DNA of 64,000 nucleotides from UBA1181 sp045226255 (GCA_045226255.1 JBGVCG010000010.1:154203-218202), one strand, 5' to 3'; positions 7,155-15,946 are shown, counted from the first letter of the stretch. The notes: generated from the letters alone by a model not told the origin. Numbers and translations are program-made.

Positions 7155-7445
7155 TCATAAAAAAACTATATCATCGATCACTGAAGTCCCCACCTTCCCG
7201 TTCAACCGTTCCACCAAGGTGCTTCGGCTCATCAACAGGTCGTTTTTCAGCAACGGGGAGGTCAACTTCACGAAGAGCTTGCGTCCGCTCAGATAGACGT
7301 TGTTGGTGTACCGCCCGATGTTTCCGCCGCCCAGTTTGCGCCACTCCTCCAGCACCTGCTGCTCTGCGATGCGTTTGCCGAGCTCCCCCTGATGGAGGAA
7401 ATCCTCGATATAACCGCCCAAGTGTTCCGGAGTCTTGGCCTTCAT
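7155..7445 (-). CDS. DUF721 (DciA-like) protein
   Basis: A 96-residue basic protein of the DUF721 family (EDFLHQGELGKRIAEQQVLE, EWRKLGGGNIGRYTNN, LFVKLTSPLLKNDLLMSR). DciA-type members load or stabilise the replicative helicase on DNA, so a replication role is plausible. The Bacteroidota form is usually this short and sits just after recF, as here. Its start codon overlaps the recF stop by four bases (ATGA), which indicates translational coupling. Confidence 0.8.
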   Translation of the reverse strand: MKAKTPEHLGGYIEDFLHQGELGKRIAEQQVLEEWRKLGGGNIGRYTNNVYLSGRKLFVKLTSPLLKNDLLMSRSTLVERLNGKVGTSVIDDIVFL

Positions 7446-8551
7446 CGTTTCACGTCCATTAGTTGTTCCACCACGCCATCCTCCACCCTGAAGAGCAGGT
7501 ACTCGCAGCCGGACTTCTCCAAAATGGAGGAGAGGTGCTCCCTGTCGGTGTCGGAGATGAATACCTGCCCGAAACGATCGTCCCTCAGCAATTGTAGGAT
7601 CCGGCTCACGCGCTGGGCGTCAAGTTTGTCGAATATATCGTCCAAAAGCAATATAGGGCGTACCCCACTCTGTTCCTTCAGGAAGTTGAACTGCGCCAGT
7701 TTCAGGGCGATCAGGTATGTCTTGTTCTGTCCCTGCGAGCCGATGCGTTTGATGGGAAGTCCGCCCATCTCCATGTCGAGGTCGTCCTTATGGATGCCCT
7801 TCGTGGAGTAGCCGATGACGAAGTCACGGTCACGGGTCATCCTCAGCTGTTCCTCGAACGGAAGGGAATCCTGCAAGTGTGAGCGATACGTGAGCCCCAC
7901 CTGCTCCTTCCCATCGGAGACGATTTGGTGGAATTCGGAGAAATGGGGCAGGAAATGTTCGATGAAATCGCTCCTTTTCGCGAAGATATAGGATCCATAC
8001 TCCACCATCTGCGCCTCCAGCACATCGAGCAACAGGTCTTCCCTATTCTCCGCCTTGATCATCGCATTGCGTTGCGACAAGGCATTGTTGTAGGCCAAAA
8101 GGCAGGAGAGGTATTTCTTGTCATACTGCGAAATGAAGCCGTCCATGAACTTGCGGCGTTCGTCGCTTCCCTCCTGGATCAGGACACCGTCCGCAGGCGA
8201 GATGAGCACCAGCGGCAAGAGACCGATATGGTCGGAGAGCTTCTCGTACTCCTTCTTGTCGCACTTGAAATGCTTCTTCTGGCGGCGCTTCAGGTCGCAA
8301 TGGATATCCACGTTCCGATCGCCCCGCTCATACTTGCCCTCCAGCATCATGAACTCCTCGTCGTGCGTGATGTTCTGGCTGTCGATCGCATTGCAGTGGC
8401 TCTTGCAGAAAGAGAGGTAGTAGACCGCATCCAACAGGTTCGTTTTGCCCATGCCGTTATTGCCCACGAAGCAGTTGATCTTAGGGGAAAACATAAGATC
8501 CGCTTCCCGGATATTCTTGTAATTCAATATGCGAAGGCGGGACAAAAACAT
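7442..8551 (-). CDS. recF: DNA replication/repair protein RecF
   Basis: An SMC-like ATPase that helps load RecA at gaps and restart forks. Over 369 residues it has a Walker A (FVGNNGMGKTNLLDA) near residue 30, the RecF segment LVLISPADGVLIQEGSDERR, the ABC signature region SQGQNKTYLIALKLAQF and Walker B (PILLLDDIFDKLD) with the D-loop. It begins a short operon with DUF721 and a thioesterase, 65 bases downstream of purC across a strong hairpin. Confidence 0.95.
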   Translation of the reverse strand: MFLSRLRILNYKNIREADLMFSPKINCFVGNNGMGKTNLLDAVYYLSFCKSHCNAIDSQNITHDEEFMMLEGKYERGDRNVDIHCDLKRRQKKHFKCDKKEYEKLSDHIGLLPLVLISPADGVLIQEGSDERRKFMDGFISQYDKKYLSCLLAYNNALSQRNAMIKAENREDLLLDVLEAQMVEYGSYIFAKRSDFIEHFLPHFSEFHQIVSDGKEQVGLTYRSHLQDSLPFEEQLRMTRDRDFVIGYSTKGIHKDDLDMEMGGLPIKRIGSQGQNKTYLIALKLAQFNFLKEQSGVRPILLLDDIFDKLDAQRVSRILQLLRDDRFGQVFISDTDREHLSSILEKSGCEYLLFRVEDGVVEQLMDVKR

Positions 8552-8566
8552 AGCGTATCACAAAGC

Positions 8567-8611
8567 AACAGGTCTCCGCCGATGGTTCGAAAACCCCTGC
8601 GGAGACCTGTT
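8567..8611 (-). terminator. Strong hairpin between purC and recF
   Basis: A perfect 13-bp stem (AACAGGTCTCCGC with its complement) around a 19-base loop, then TGCTTTG on the minus strand. The U-run is weak, so it could be a terminator or a processing/stability stem. Confidence 0.6.
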
Positions 8612-8616
8612 CGTTC

Positions 8617-9567
8617 TTACTTATTCAAATAAGCCAGCACATTCTTCTCGATGCGGTTCCCGAGAGCGGACATGTCCGTCTCCTTCTGGAACTTCTCGCC
8701 GACGATGTTCTCGTACAACTCGATGTAACACTCCGAGATGGACTTCACGATGGCGCTGGTCATCTCAGGCACCTTCTGGCCGGCCTTTCCTTGGAATCCG
8801 TTGTCCATCAACCACTCGCGGACGAACTCCTTGGAGAGTTGCTTTTGAGGCTCGCCCTTAGCGAAGCGCTGCTCATAGCCATCCGCATAGAAGTAGCGGG
8901 AAGAGTCTGGCGTATGGATCTCGTCCATCAAGTAGATGGTTCCGTTAGCCTTACCGAACTCATATTTCGTGTCCACGAGGATCAAGCCACGCTTAGCGGC
9001 GATCTCCGTGCCGCGTTGGAAGAGAGCCAACGTGTACTTCTCCAACACCTCGTAGTCCTCCTTGGAGATCAAGCCACGGGAGAGGATTTCCTCTTTGGAG
9101 ATATCCTCGTCGTGCTGACCGATCTCAGCCTTCGTGGTAGGGGTGATGATCGGGGTCGGGAACTTCTGGTTCTCCTTCATGCCCTCAGGGATCTTCACGC
9201 CGCAGATCTCACGCACACCGCTCTTGTAGGCGCGCCATGCGCTACCGCAGAGGTAACCGCGGACGATCATCTCGACTGGATAACCCTCGCAACGGATGCC
9301 AACCGTCACCATAGGGTCCGGAGTCGCCAATTTCCAGTTAGGGCAAATATCCTTGGTGTCGTCCAAGAACTTAGCGGCGATTTGGTTCAGCACCTGTCCC
9401 TTGAAAGGAATACCCTTAGGGAGGATCACGTCGAAGGCGGATATCCTATCCGTAGCCACCATCACCAACTTATCGTCACCGATACTATACACATCTCTGA
9501 CCTTCCCGTTGTAGACAGACTTCTGTCCAGGGAATTCAAAACTCGTTTTTACCAATGCGCTTTCCAT
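8617..9567 (-). CDS. purC: SAICAR synthetase
   Basis: Phosphoribosylaminoimidazole-succinocarboxamide synthase: joins aspartate to CAIR using ATP in purine synthesis. Motifs seen: VYNGKVRDVYSIGDDKLV (ATP loop), TDRISAFDVILPKGIPFKG, RCEGYPVEMIVRGYLCGSAW, GLILVDTKYEFG and MDEIHTPDSSRYFYADGY. I start at 9567 (MESALVKTSF), giving 316 residues, because a longer frame to 9747 adds 60 residues that are only the out-of-frame shadow of phoH. The first 32 bases overlap the end of phoH, so the two are translationally linked. Confidence 0.95.
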   Translation of the reverse strand: MESALVKTSFEFPGQKSVYNGKVRDVYSIGDDKLVMVATDRISAFDVILPKGIPFKGQVLNQIAAKFLDDTKDICPNWKLATPDPMVTVGIRCEGYPVEMIVRGYLCGSAWRAYKSGVREICGVKIPEGMKENQKFPTPIITPTTKAEIGQHDEDISKEEILSRGLISKEDYEVLEKYTLALFQRGTEIAAKRGLILVDTKYEFGKANGTIYLMDEIHTPDSSRYFYADGYEQRFAKGEPQKQLSKEFVREWLMDNGFQGKAGQKVPEMTSAIVKSISECYIELYENIVGEKFQKETDMSALGNRIEKNVLAYLNK

Positions 9568-10588
9568 ATCCAATATTTTTGTTTGATTGTTTCTGTTCCG
9601 AATCGGCCGCCTCAGCGTTCCGCAGCTCCTCCTGTCTCTTCTTACGTTCCTCCGTGGCCTTGTCGTAGGCCTCCACGATGCGTTGCACCAGCGGGTGGCG
9701 GACGATATCCTTGACGTCGAACTGCACCTTCGCCACACCGTCCACATCCTGGAGGGTCTGGAGGGCGTCGATCAAGCCCGACTTCTGGTTAGGCGGCAGG
9801 TCGATCTGGGAGATGTCACCGGTGACCACGATCTTACTGTTCACGCCCATACGGGTGAGCAGCATCTTGATCTGCTGGGTGGTCGTGTTCTGAGCCTCGT
9901 CCAGGATGATGAAAGAGTCGCCAAGCGTACGTCCACGCATGAAGGCGAGCGGAGCGATCTGTATGGTGCCGTTCTCCATGAACTCGCGGAGCTTCGTGCC
10001 CGGCACCATGTCCTGCAAAGCGTCATAGAGCGGTTGCAGATAAGGGTCGATCTTCTCCTTCATATCGCCCGGCAGGAATCCCAGCTTCTCGCCAGCCTCA
10101 ACAGCGGGGCGGCTCAGGACGATGCGGCGCACCTCCTTGTTCTTCAAGGCGCGCACGGCCAAGGCGATCGCCGTGTAGGTCTTACCGGAACCCGCCGGAC
10201 CCGTAGCGAAGAGGAGGTCGTTCTTCTCGTATTCCGCCACGAGGCGTTTCTGGTTCGGTGTGCGGGCCACGATCGGTTTTCCGCTCACGCCGTAGATGAT
10301 CAGGTTCTTATCCGCCACATTCTCAGGCTGCGTTTTTCCTTTGATGAGGTCGATCACCACCTCCTCCGACAAGGCGTTGTATCGGGCGCAATACTGCTCC
10401 ATGAGGGCGAAAGCCTCCTCGAAGCGGGCAATCTCCTCCTCGTCGCCGATGCACTTCACAGCGTTTCCGCGCGCCACAATTTTCAGCTTGGGCAACAAGT
10501 TCTTAATCGCATGGATATTGCAATTGTTCACACCGTAGAAGATTACGGGATCAGCATTCTCTATAAGGAAAATCTTCTCTATCATCAA
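9536..10588 (-). CDS. phoH: PhoH-family ATPase
   Basis: A 350-residue cytoplasmic P-loop ATPase of the PhoH/YbeZ type, associated in other bacteria with the endoribonuclease YbeY and ribosome quality control. An N-terminal KH-like part (VNNCNIHAIKNLLPKLKIVA) precedes the ATPase: Walker A FATGPAGSGKTYTAIALA, SRPAVEAGEKLGFLPGDMKE, and the Walker B region DSFIILDEAQNTTTQQIKM. The charged C-terminal tail (ERKKRQEELRNAE...) runs into the purC start with a 32-base overlap. The second Met (10585) is an equally possible start. Confidence 0.93.
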   Translation of the reverse strand: MMIEKIFLIENADPVIFYGVNNCNIHAIKNLLPKLKIVARGNAVKCIGDEEEIARFEEAFALMEQYCARYNALSEEVVIDLIKGKTQPENVADKNLIIYGVSGKPIVARTPNQKRLVAEYEKNDLLFATGPAGSGKTYTAIALAVRALKNKEVRRIVLSRPAVEAGEKLGFLPGDMKEKIDPYLQPLYDALQDMVPGTKLREFMENGTIQIAPLAFMRGRTLGDSFIILDEAQNTTTQQIKMLLTRMGVNSKIVVTGDISQIDLPPNQKSGLIDALQTLQDVDGVAKVQFDVKDIVRHPLVQRIVEAYDKATEERKKRQEELRNAEAADSEQKQSNKNIGYGKRIGKNEF

Positions 10589-10617
10589 CCCAAAAAAGTC
10601 TTTTCGATTTTATGGTG

Positions 10618-10625
10618 CAAAGATA
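10618..10625 (-). promoter_or_regulatory. -7 box (TATCTTTG) for phoH-purC
   Basis: Consensus box directly preceded, in transcription direction, by an AT-rich repeat CTTAATTTTTAATTA that recurs upstream of hisS. Confidence 0.6.
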
Positions 10626-10727
10626 ATTAAAAATTAAGAGTTAAGAGTCATGAAAGAAGAATTATGGGAATGGGGAAATAGAATATTGTAAAACATTAAC
10701 AACCAAAATATTACCGCACATTAAAAC

Positions 10728-10761
10728 CACAAAACGGCGGAAGGCATGCACCCTCCGCCGT
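10728..10761 (-). terminator. Terminator of the C10 peptidase operon
   Basis: Minus strand ACGGCGGA...TCCGCCGT stem with inner GG/CC pairs and TTTTGTGGTTTT behind it, 22 bases after the lipoprotein gene stop. Confidence 0.8.
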
Positions 10762-10783
10762 AGATAATCCGCAAATCCTCAGA

Positions 10784-11512
10784 TTACAACTCCATCCGCG
10801 CCGAGGCGGACAGTATCCGCCCGTTAGAGAAGAAGTAAGTCACCGTCAGCTGACATGCCTGGGGATGGGAGGTTTGAGGAATGGAAAATACCCCTGTATT
10901 ATACAGCCCATAATAATGTGCGCATAACAATGTACGATTCGCTTGAGTCAACTCTGCAACCTTCTTATCAGAGTCAATCCCGATTCCGACTCTCTCCTCG
11001 GAATAATCACTGAGCACACATTCTCCATACGAATACGTTTCTATGCCCACGACATCAGACAAATCACTTCCCGCAGGATGGTCTTTATCATAATCTGTGC
11101 TTGAGATTATGGATATTGAATCAATAGGATACGCCAATGCCCAATTCCCCACAATAGGAACATTTCCATTATATGAAGTGTCTTTGTACACAATCGCCAT
11201 AGAGTCGAATAACCTTGCACGTTCTGAGAGTTCTTCCTCGTTTAAATTTCTGAACTCAAGCCCAGCCTCTAAACCATGGCCTACCGCAAGACCTTCCGTA
11301 CGAACATAAAACAGGATTCTAGAAGAATCACATTCATGTCTTATGCTCATTTCTTCAGGGAAAACATACCGTGTGACCATGTTTTTCGATTTAACGACCC
11401 AATCCTTCTCGTCCCCATTTTCACGTTCCTCTTCACTCTCACAACTACTCATCGAGAGGGCAAAAGCACCTCCCAAAAAGAGGACCATCATTTCTCTAAA
11501 TAATTTTTTCAT
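10784..11512 (-). CDS. Lipoprotein of unknown function, partner of C10 peptidase
   Basis: A 242-residue predicted lipoprotein: MKKLFREMMVLFLGGAFALS then lipobox MSSC (Cys at residue 24) and an acidic start (ESEEERENGDEKDW). The rest looks like a beta-rich periplasmic or surface domain (SRILFYVRTEGLAVGHG, VPIVGNWALAYPIDSISII, QLTVTYFFSNGRILSASARM). No family recognised. It begins 4 bases after the stop of the C10 peptidase gene, so the two are one operon. In Streptococcus and Bacteroides, C10 peptidases can be encoded next to small propeptide-like inhibitors; this protein is longer and I see no clear inhibitor signature, so that role is only a hypothesis. Confidence 0.6.
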   Translation of the reverse strand: MKKLFREMMVLFLGGAFALSMSSCESEEERENGDEKDWVVKSKNMVTRYVFPEEMSIRHECDSSRILFYVRTEGLAVGHGLEAGLEFRNLNEEELSERARLFDSMAIVYKDTSYNGNVPIVGNWALAYPIDSISIISSTDYDKDHPAGSDLSDVVGIETYSYGECVLSDYSEERVGIGIDSDKKVAELTQANRTLLCAHYYGLYNTGVFSIPQTSHPQACQLTVTYFFSNGRILSASARMEL

Positions 11513-11516
11513 AAAA

Positions 11517-12941
11517 TCACCTCCTTGCTATGTATATTGTTTGTTTATATTGATAATCATAGGTTCCCGGATCAAAACAACCTGCCGCATAATAGTCATC
11601 GTGGATTCCATTCCAACCCCAATTAACACTTAAAAAGCTATTAGAATAGGACGAAGACAAATACCTTATTGCGGTGACATCCGTAACGGTATTTACCGTA
11701 TACGAATAACTTTTTATTGTAGTAGTCTTATAACCATCTATCACCCACACATGTCCATCAGAATAGATTGGCGTATAAGAATCCGTCGTTTTAACAGTAA
11801 TCCCCAATATCTTTTTCTTCTTTTTCGCTTTCTTCATCGTCATCACTCTAAATCCAGAAGCAATCACAGGAATCTGAGAATCCAAACAAGACTTAACTTG
11901 GTCCCAATTATAATCCGATGGATTAGACGTTTGATATCCTAATGTTCTTAGCCACGTAAGCGTATTATCCATATTCGCACCACTTCCCTCACATCCATAT
12001 GACATTTCAACATGCGTTCCGATCAATTGTACCAACCTAGCAATAGAATTCCGAGCAGGAACAGAAACATACTCGGCACAAGAAGAATACTTCATGTCTT
12101 TCCAATTAAACGAATAGCCATCAAGAACTTTCGGGAACTCATAATACGCCATTATCTGCGCTGTAGCAATCGCCACACAGCCTGCCAACATATGGCCACC
12201 AGAAGGACATAAAGGCACATAACTATTATATGGGGCATCCTGTCCCCACTTTGTATTAATCAAAGGAGCCACACTCTCCTCCGAAACCAAATCATACTTC
12301 CCCGTATAAATGCGTCGCAAGGCAACAGTGTCATCCTTCAGTTGCACTTCTGCTTTCTGTCGAAGGGAATCCTTTTCCGCCTCAAATTGTCGTATCGAAC
12401 CAATCAGATAGTCCTCCATGTTCGCCAAAACCATCGCCAAACCAGGGTTTTCCACCTCATCGCCCAGCGTGCCTTCGCCCACATACGCCAAAATCGGGCA
12501 CCCCACACGATCGTCCGCACAGATAATTGCGAAACCCGCACTGTCGGCGAAGTTACACACATAAGCCAACGTGTCTGGAATAGGCACTTCATCACCCGAA
12601 CCCGAACGAAGAGTGGTCTCCTCCGAACAAAGCGCACGAACCTCGCCTATCGTTCTTGCCTTACCCGACTTGAGGCCATCACCATCACCCGCAAACAGGG
12701 ATGACGCATCCAGCGCCAACTCTTTCGCCTCGTCCACACCAATCGTATGGCAAGAGGAGAACAACGCCCTGAAATTTAAGGGAGATTCTTCTTTCTGCTC
12801 CTGCGGAAGATTTGAGGAATCATCTCGGATCTCCTCCACCGCATCATCTTTCTCACATGACATGAACTGACTTGCCGCCAAAATCATAATGGGACATAGC
12901 AGCATTAGCAAACATGGCTTTTTTTCTCTTCTTAACAACAT
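11517..12941 (-). CDS. C10 (streptopain-type) cysteine peptidase lipoprotein
   Basis: A 474-residue surface or periplasmic peptidase. The N-terminus has a hydrophobic stretch and lipobox-like FMSC (Cys29). Residues ~55-200 form a propeptide (FADSAGFAIICADDRVGCPI, ILAYVGEG), and the catalytic part begins near 222 with VAPLINTKWGQDAPYN. The nucleophile is Cys255 in MLAGCVAIATAQIMAYY and the catalytic His is 397 in SDGHVWVIDGYK. FLSVNWGWNGIHDDYY closes the active site. It has no T9SS tail, unlike many Bacteroidota C10 enzymes. It is transcribed with the downstream lipoprotein from a promoter near 13050. A short lysine run (KAKKKKK) lies before the His motif. Confidence 0.9.
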   Translation of the reverse strand: MLLRREKKPCLLMLLCPIMILAASQFMSCEKDDAVEEIRDDSSNLPQEQKEESPLNFRALFSSCHTIGVDEAKELALDASSLFAGDGDGLKSGKARTIGEVRALCSEETTLRSGSGDEVPIPDTLAYVCNFADSAGFAIICADDRVGCPILAYVGEGTLGDEVENPGLAMVLANMEDYLIGSIRQFEAEKDSLRQKAEVQLKDDTVALRRIYTGKYDLVSEESVAPLINTKWGQDAPYNSYVPLCPSGGHMLAGCVAIATAQIMAYYEFPKVLDGYSFNWKDMKYSSCAEYVSVPARNSIARLVQLIGTHVEMSYGCEGSGANMDNTLTWLRTLGYQTSNPSDYNWDQVKSCLDSQIPVIASGFRVMTMKKAKKKKKILGITVKTTDSYTPIYSDGHVWVIDGYKTTTIKSYSYTVNTVTDVTAIRYLSSSYSNSFLSVNWGWNGIHDDYYAAGCFDPGTYDYQYKQTIYIARR

Positions 12942-13046
12942 AATCTAAACAATCTAAAATTAACAATATAAAAACACAGTAAACATTTTCCCGAACCACT
13001 AATATTTATTTTCCAGAAAATTCTCTCATCAGCTGTTTCAACTCTG

Positions 13047-13054
13047 CAAATATA
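13047..13054 (-). promoter_or_regulatory. -7 box (TATATTTG) for the C10 peptidase operon
   Basis: Consensus TAnnTTTG giving a leader of about 100 bases. The surrounding gap 12942-13301 is AT-rich and otherwise holds only the hisS promoter; I see no other gene in it. Confidence 0.55.
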
Positions 13055-13227
13055 TAAATTATTCACAAAAACAATACGTTTGTTTGAAAATATCACACAC
13101 AAAATACACAAATTTATCTGCACATATATAATTTATCGGCTACTTGCGCCACCCTTTTTGGGGTCAGTCTATCCACAGTTTCATTTCGTGTTCCACTATA
13201 ATTTAGCAACCTCGAACTAACGTTTCA

Positions 13228-13274
13228 TAATTCTTAATTTTTAACTCTTAATTCTAATTTATTAGTTACCTTCG
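13228..13274 (+). promoter_or_regulatory. hisS promoter with AT-rich upstream repeat
   Basis: TACCTTCG (13267-13274) is a one-base variant of the -7 box and is preceded by TTCTTAATTTTTAACTCTTA (from 13231), the same element found before phoH. Confidence 0.5.
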
Positions 13275-13301
13275 CGTCCAAAATCAAAAAAGGAAAAAGT
13301 C

Positions 13302-14669
13302 ATGGCACAAAAACCCTCCATACCAAAAGGAACGAGAGACTTCGCACCCATCGAAATGGCGCGTCGTAATTACATCTTCAACACCATCAAAGAGGTGTTT
13401 CGTCTATACGGATTCCAACAAATAGAGACCCCGGCGATGGAGAACCTCTCCACCCTGATGGGCAAATACGGCGACGAGGGCGACAAGCTCCTCTTCAAAG
13501 TGCTCAACTCGGGCGACTTCCTGGCGGACGTGGAACAAGCGGAACTGGAAAGCCGCAACTCCGTGAAACTGATCAAGAAGATCTCGGAGAAGGGTCTGCG
13601 CTACGACCTCACGGTGCCTTTCGCACGCTTCGTCGTCATGAACCGTGACAAGCTCAGCTTCCCTTTCAAACGCTACCAGATACAGCCCGTATGGCGCGCC
13701 GACAAGCCGCAGAAGGGCCGCTACCGTGAGTTCTACCAGTGCGACGTGGACGTGGTCGGAAGCGACTCGCTCATGAACGAAGTGGAGCTGATGCAGATCG
13801 TGGACGAGGTGTACCGACGCCTCGGTGTGAACGTCTGCATCAAGATCAACAACCGTAAGATCCTCACGGGCATCGCGGAGGTGATCGGACAAGCGGACAA
13901 AATCGTGGACATCACCGTGGCCATCGATAAACTGGACAAAATAGGCTTGGAGAACGTCAACGCCGAACTGGCGGAGAAGGGCATCCCTGCCGAATCCATC
14001 GAGAAACTACAACCTATCATCCTGCTTCAAGGCTCGAACGAGGAGAAGCTGAAGACCATCCGTGAAGTGCTCGCCACCTCGGAGATCGGTCTGAAGGGCG
14101 TGGAGGAGATCTCCACCATCCTCGAACACATACAACTCCTTGGCATACAGACCAAGGTGGAACTGGACTTGACCCTCGCCAGAGGTCTGAACTACTACAC
14201 GGGCGCCATCTTCGAGGTGAAGGCGCTCGACGTGCAGATCGGCAGCATCACAGGCGGCGGACGTTACGACAACCTCACCGGCGTTTTCGGCATGGAGGGT
14301 GTCTCAGGCGTGGGCATCTCCTTCGGTGCGGACCGTATCTACGACGTCCTGAACCAATTGGACCTCTACCCTGCCGAAATGCTCCAATCGACCAAACTGA
14401 TCTTCGTGACCTTCGGAAACGAGGAGCTCAAATACGCCATGCAATGCCTGAAGCAAGTGCGCGCAGCAGGCATCGCAGCTGAAGTATACCCTGAACCTGC
14501 CAAGATGAAGAAGCAGATGGGCTACGCCGACAGCAAGGGCATTCCTTTCGTGGCCATCATCGGCGACACGGAGATGAAGGAGCAGAAGATCATGCTCAAG
14601 AATATGACGACGGGCGAGCAAAACCTCGTCAGCGTGGAAGAGGCGATCCAAACACTGACGGGCAAATAA
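13302..14669 (+). CDS. hisS: Histidyl-tRNA synthetase
   Basis: Class II aminoacyl-tRNA synthetase charging tRNA-His. The 455 residues show PKGTRDFAPIEMARRNYIF at the start, motif 1 around PAMENLSTLMGKYGDEGDKL, motif 2 KGRYREFYQCDVDVVG, the histidine-A motif LARGLNYYTGAIFEV and motif 3 GGGRYDNLTGVFG...GVGISFGADRIYD, followed by the anticodon-binding domain (LIFVTFGNEELKYAMQC). Length and order are normal. A transporter gene starts 24 bases downstream on the same strand. Confidence 0.96.
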   Translation: MAQKPSIPKGTRDFAPIEMARRNYIFNTIKEVFRLYGFQQIETPAMENLSTLMGKYGDEGDKLLFKVLNSGDFLADVEQAELESRNSVKLIKKISEKGLRYDLTVPFARFVVMNRDKLSFPFKRYQIQPVWRADKPQKGRYREFYQCDVDVVGSDSLMNEVELMQIVDEVYRRLGVNVCIKINNRKILTGIAEVIGQADKIVDITVAIDKLDKIGLENVNAELAEKGIPAESIEKLQPIILLQGSNEEKLKTIREVLATSEIGLKGVEEISTILEHIQLLGIQTKVELDLTLARGLNYYTGAIFEVKALDVQIGSITGGGRYDNLTGVFGMEGVSGVGISFGADRIYDVLNQLDLYPAEMLQSTKLIFVTFGNEELKYAMQCLKQVRAAGIAAEVYPEPAKMKKQMGYADSKGIPFVAIIGDTEMKEQKIMLKNMTTGEQNLVSVEEAIQTLTGK

Positions 14670-14693
14670 GGTCAACGGACAAAGGCGTCGACG

Positions 14694-15659
14694 ATGATCA
14701 ACTTCCTAAAGACATATGCGCTGTTCATCTCCATGATGATTGGTATCGTGTTCCATTTCATCTTCGTGGACGTCTCCTTCGTCACCAAATACTTCATGGA
14801 CGAGCCGCTGAAGGACATCACCTTCATCACGAAATACATGCTGTTCCTGATGTTGCTGATTGTCTACTGCAAGGTGGATTTCCGCCAGTTCAAGTGGAAA
14901 CGCTGGCATGTCATCCTGTTGACGATACAATTCACCGTCTGCATGCTCTTCTACCTGCTCGTCTTTAAATTCGACCTACGCATTGCGGAAGGCGGACTCA
15001 TCTGTCTGCTGGCGCCCACCGCCACCTCCGCCCCTGTCATCACGGGGCTATTGGGAGGAACCGTGGCGGGCCTCATCACCTATAGTGTCTCCAGCAACCT
15101 GCTGGCGGCTTTCTTCGCGCCCCTCTACTTCTCGCTGATCGGGGCGCACGGCACGGGAGCGGAAGACCTCAGCTTCTTCGAGGCGTTCCTCATCATCTGC
15201 CAAAAAGCCTTCCCGCTCATCTTCGGACCATTCGTCTGCGCGTTGTTCCTGAAACGATTCATCCGCCCCGCCTATGATTTCCTGAGGAGGAAACAGGGCA
15301 TATCCTTCTGGCTGTGGACCATCGCCCTCGTGCTACTGATGTCCCGCACGACGGCAGACCTATTGGCCATGGACCCCGTCGAGCGTCCGGCCGCCTTCAA
15401 CATGGCGCTGATCGCTCTGTTCTGCTGCCTCGCACAATTCACCGCAGGAAGGAAACTCGGCAAGTTATACCACAACAAAGTGGCCAGCGGACAAGCCTAC
15501 GGACAGAAAAACACGATCCTCGCCATCTGGATGGCGCAGACCTTCTTCAACCCTGTGGTCGCCATCGCACCCGCCACCTACGTGCTCTGGCAGAACCTCG
15601 TCAACTCCTACCAGTTGAGCAAGCATAGACGGGGCTTGAAAAAAGACCAGGAGTATTAA
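14694..15659 (+). CDS. BASS-like (bile acid:sodium symporter-type) permease
   Basis: A 321-residue inner-membrane protein with about nine or ten hydrophobic segments (for example FLKTYALFISMMIGIVFHF, WHVILLTIQFTVCMLFYLL, FPLIFGPFVCALFL). Two diagnostic stretches point to the BASS fold: LAPTATSAPVITGLLGG in the middle and AYGQKNTILAIWMAQTFFNP near the end, where BASS proteins have their cross-over helices. The substrate is unknown; organic anions are typical of the family. It is probably cotranscribed with hisS and is followed by a cluster of palindromes. Confidence 0.7.
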   Translation: MINFLKTYALFISMMIGIVFHFIFVDVSFVTKYFMDEPLKDITFITKYMLFLMLLIVYCKVDFRQFKWKRWHVILLTIQFTVCMLFYLLVFKFDLRIAEGGLICLLAPTATSAPVITGLLGGTVAGLITYSVSSNLLAAFFAPLYFSLIGAHGTGAEDLSFFEAFLIICQKAFPLIFGPFVCALFLKRFIRPAYDFLRRKQGISFWLWTIALVLLMSRTTADLLAMDPVERPAAFNMALIALFCCLAQFTAGRKLGKLYHNKVASGQAYGQKNTILAIWMAQTFFNPVVAIAPATYVLWQNLVNSYQLSKHRRGLKKDQEY

Positions 15660-15698
15660 GAATTGGCTGGGGAATGTGCGTGTCACTACGCAACCTTA

Positions 15699-15790
15699 CC
15701 CCCCAACGGGGCGACCACAACACAGGCAGGGGTGTTAACCCCTGTACAATAGAACCGCAGACAGCCCGAACCCGAAGGGGTGACACCCTA
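15699..15790 (+). repeat. Cluster of three short palindromes (second REP-like family)
   Basis: Three hairpins within 90 bases: CCCC-AAC-GGGG (15701-15711), CAGGGGT-GTTA-ACCCCTG (15727-15744) and GGGTG-A-CACCC (15778-15788). The sequence between 15660 and 15810 contains no convincing gene; a 61-residue minus-strand frame here is only a reading through these palindromes. The hairpins differ in sequence from the RAYT-linked type at 1.2-2.5 kb. Confidence 0.6.
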
Positions 15791-15842
15791 ACGAATTAAG
15801 TAGCAAAAAACTTTTTTGACATCCACATTTCAGGAAAAATAT

Positions 15843-15850
15843 TATCTTTG
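15843..15850 (+). promoter_or_regulatory. -7 box (TATCTTTG) for the DUF4197 gene
   Basis: Consensus box with a TTTTG stretch about 24 bases upstream (15814-15818), giving a leader of roughly 90 bases. Confidence 0.6.
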
Positions 15851-15946
15851 CGTTTGTGTGTAACCAATAAAGGCGACGCCCAAAAACAGCGTCACACAAT
15901 CTGTATCAGGAAAACGCAAACAATTAACTTTTAACATATTCGGTAT

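Noticed and set aside
8791..9714. 307-residue plus-strand frame opposite purC
   Set aside because: Antisense shadow of a clear purC.
9587..10630. 347-residue plus-strand frame opposite phoH
   Set aside because: Antisense shadow caused by biased third codon positions; no domain, no promoter.
15601..15786. 61-residue minus-strand frame
   Set aside because: A reading through the palindrome cluster, a common source of false small proteins in Bacteroidota.
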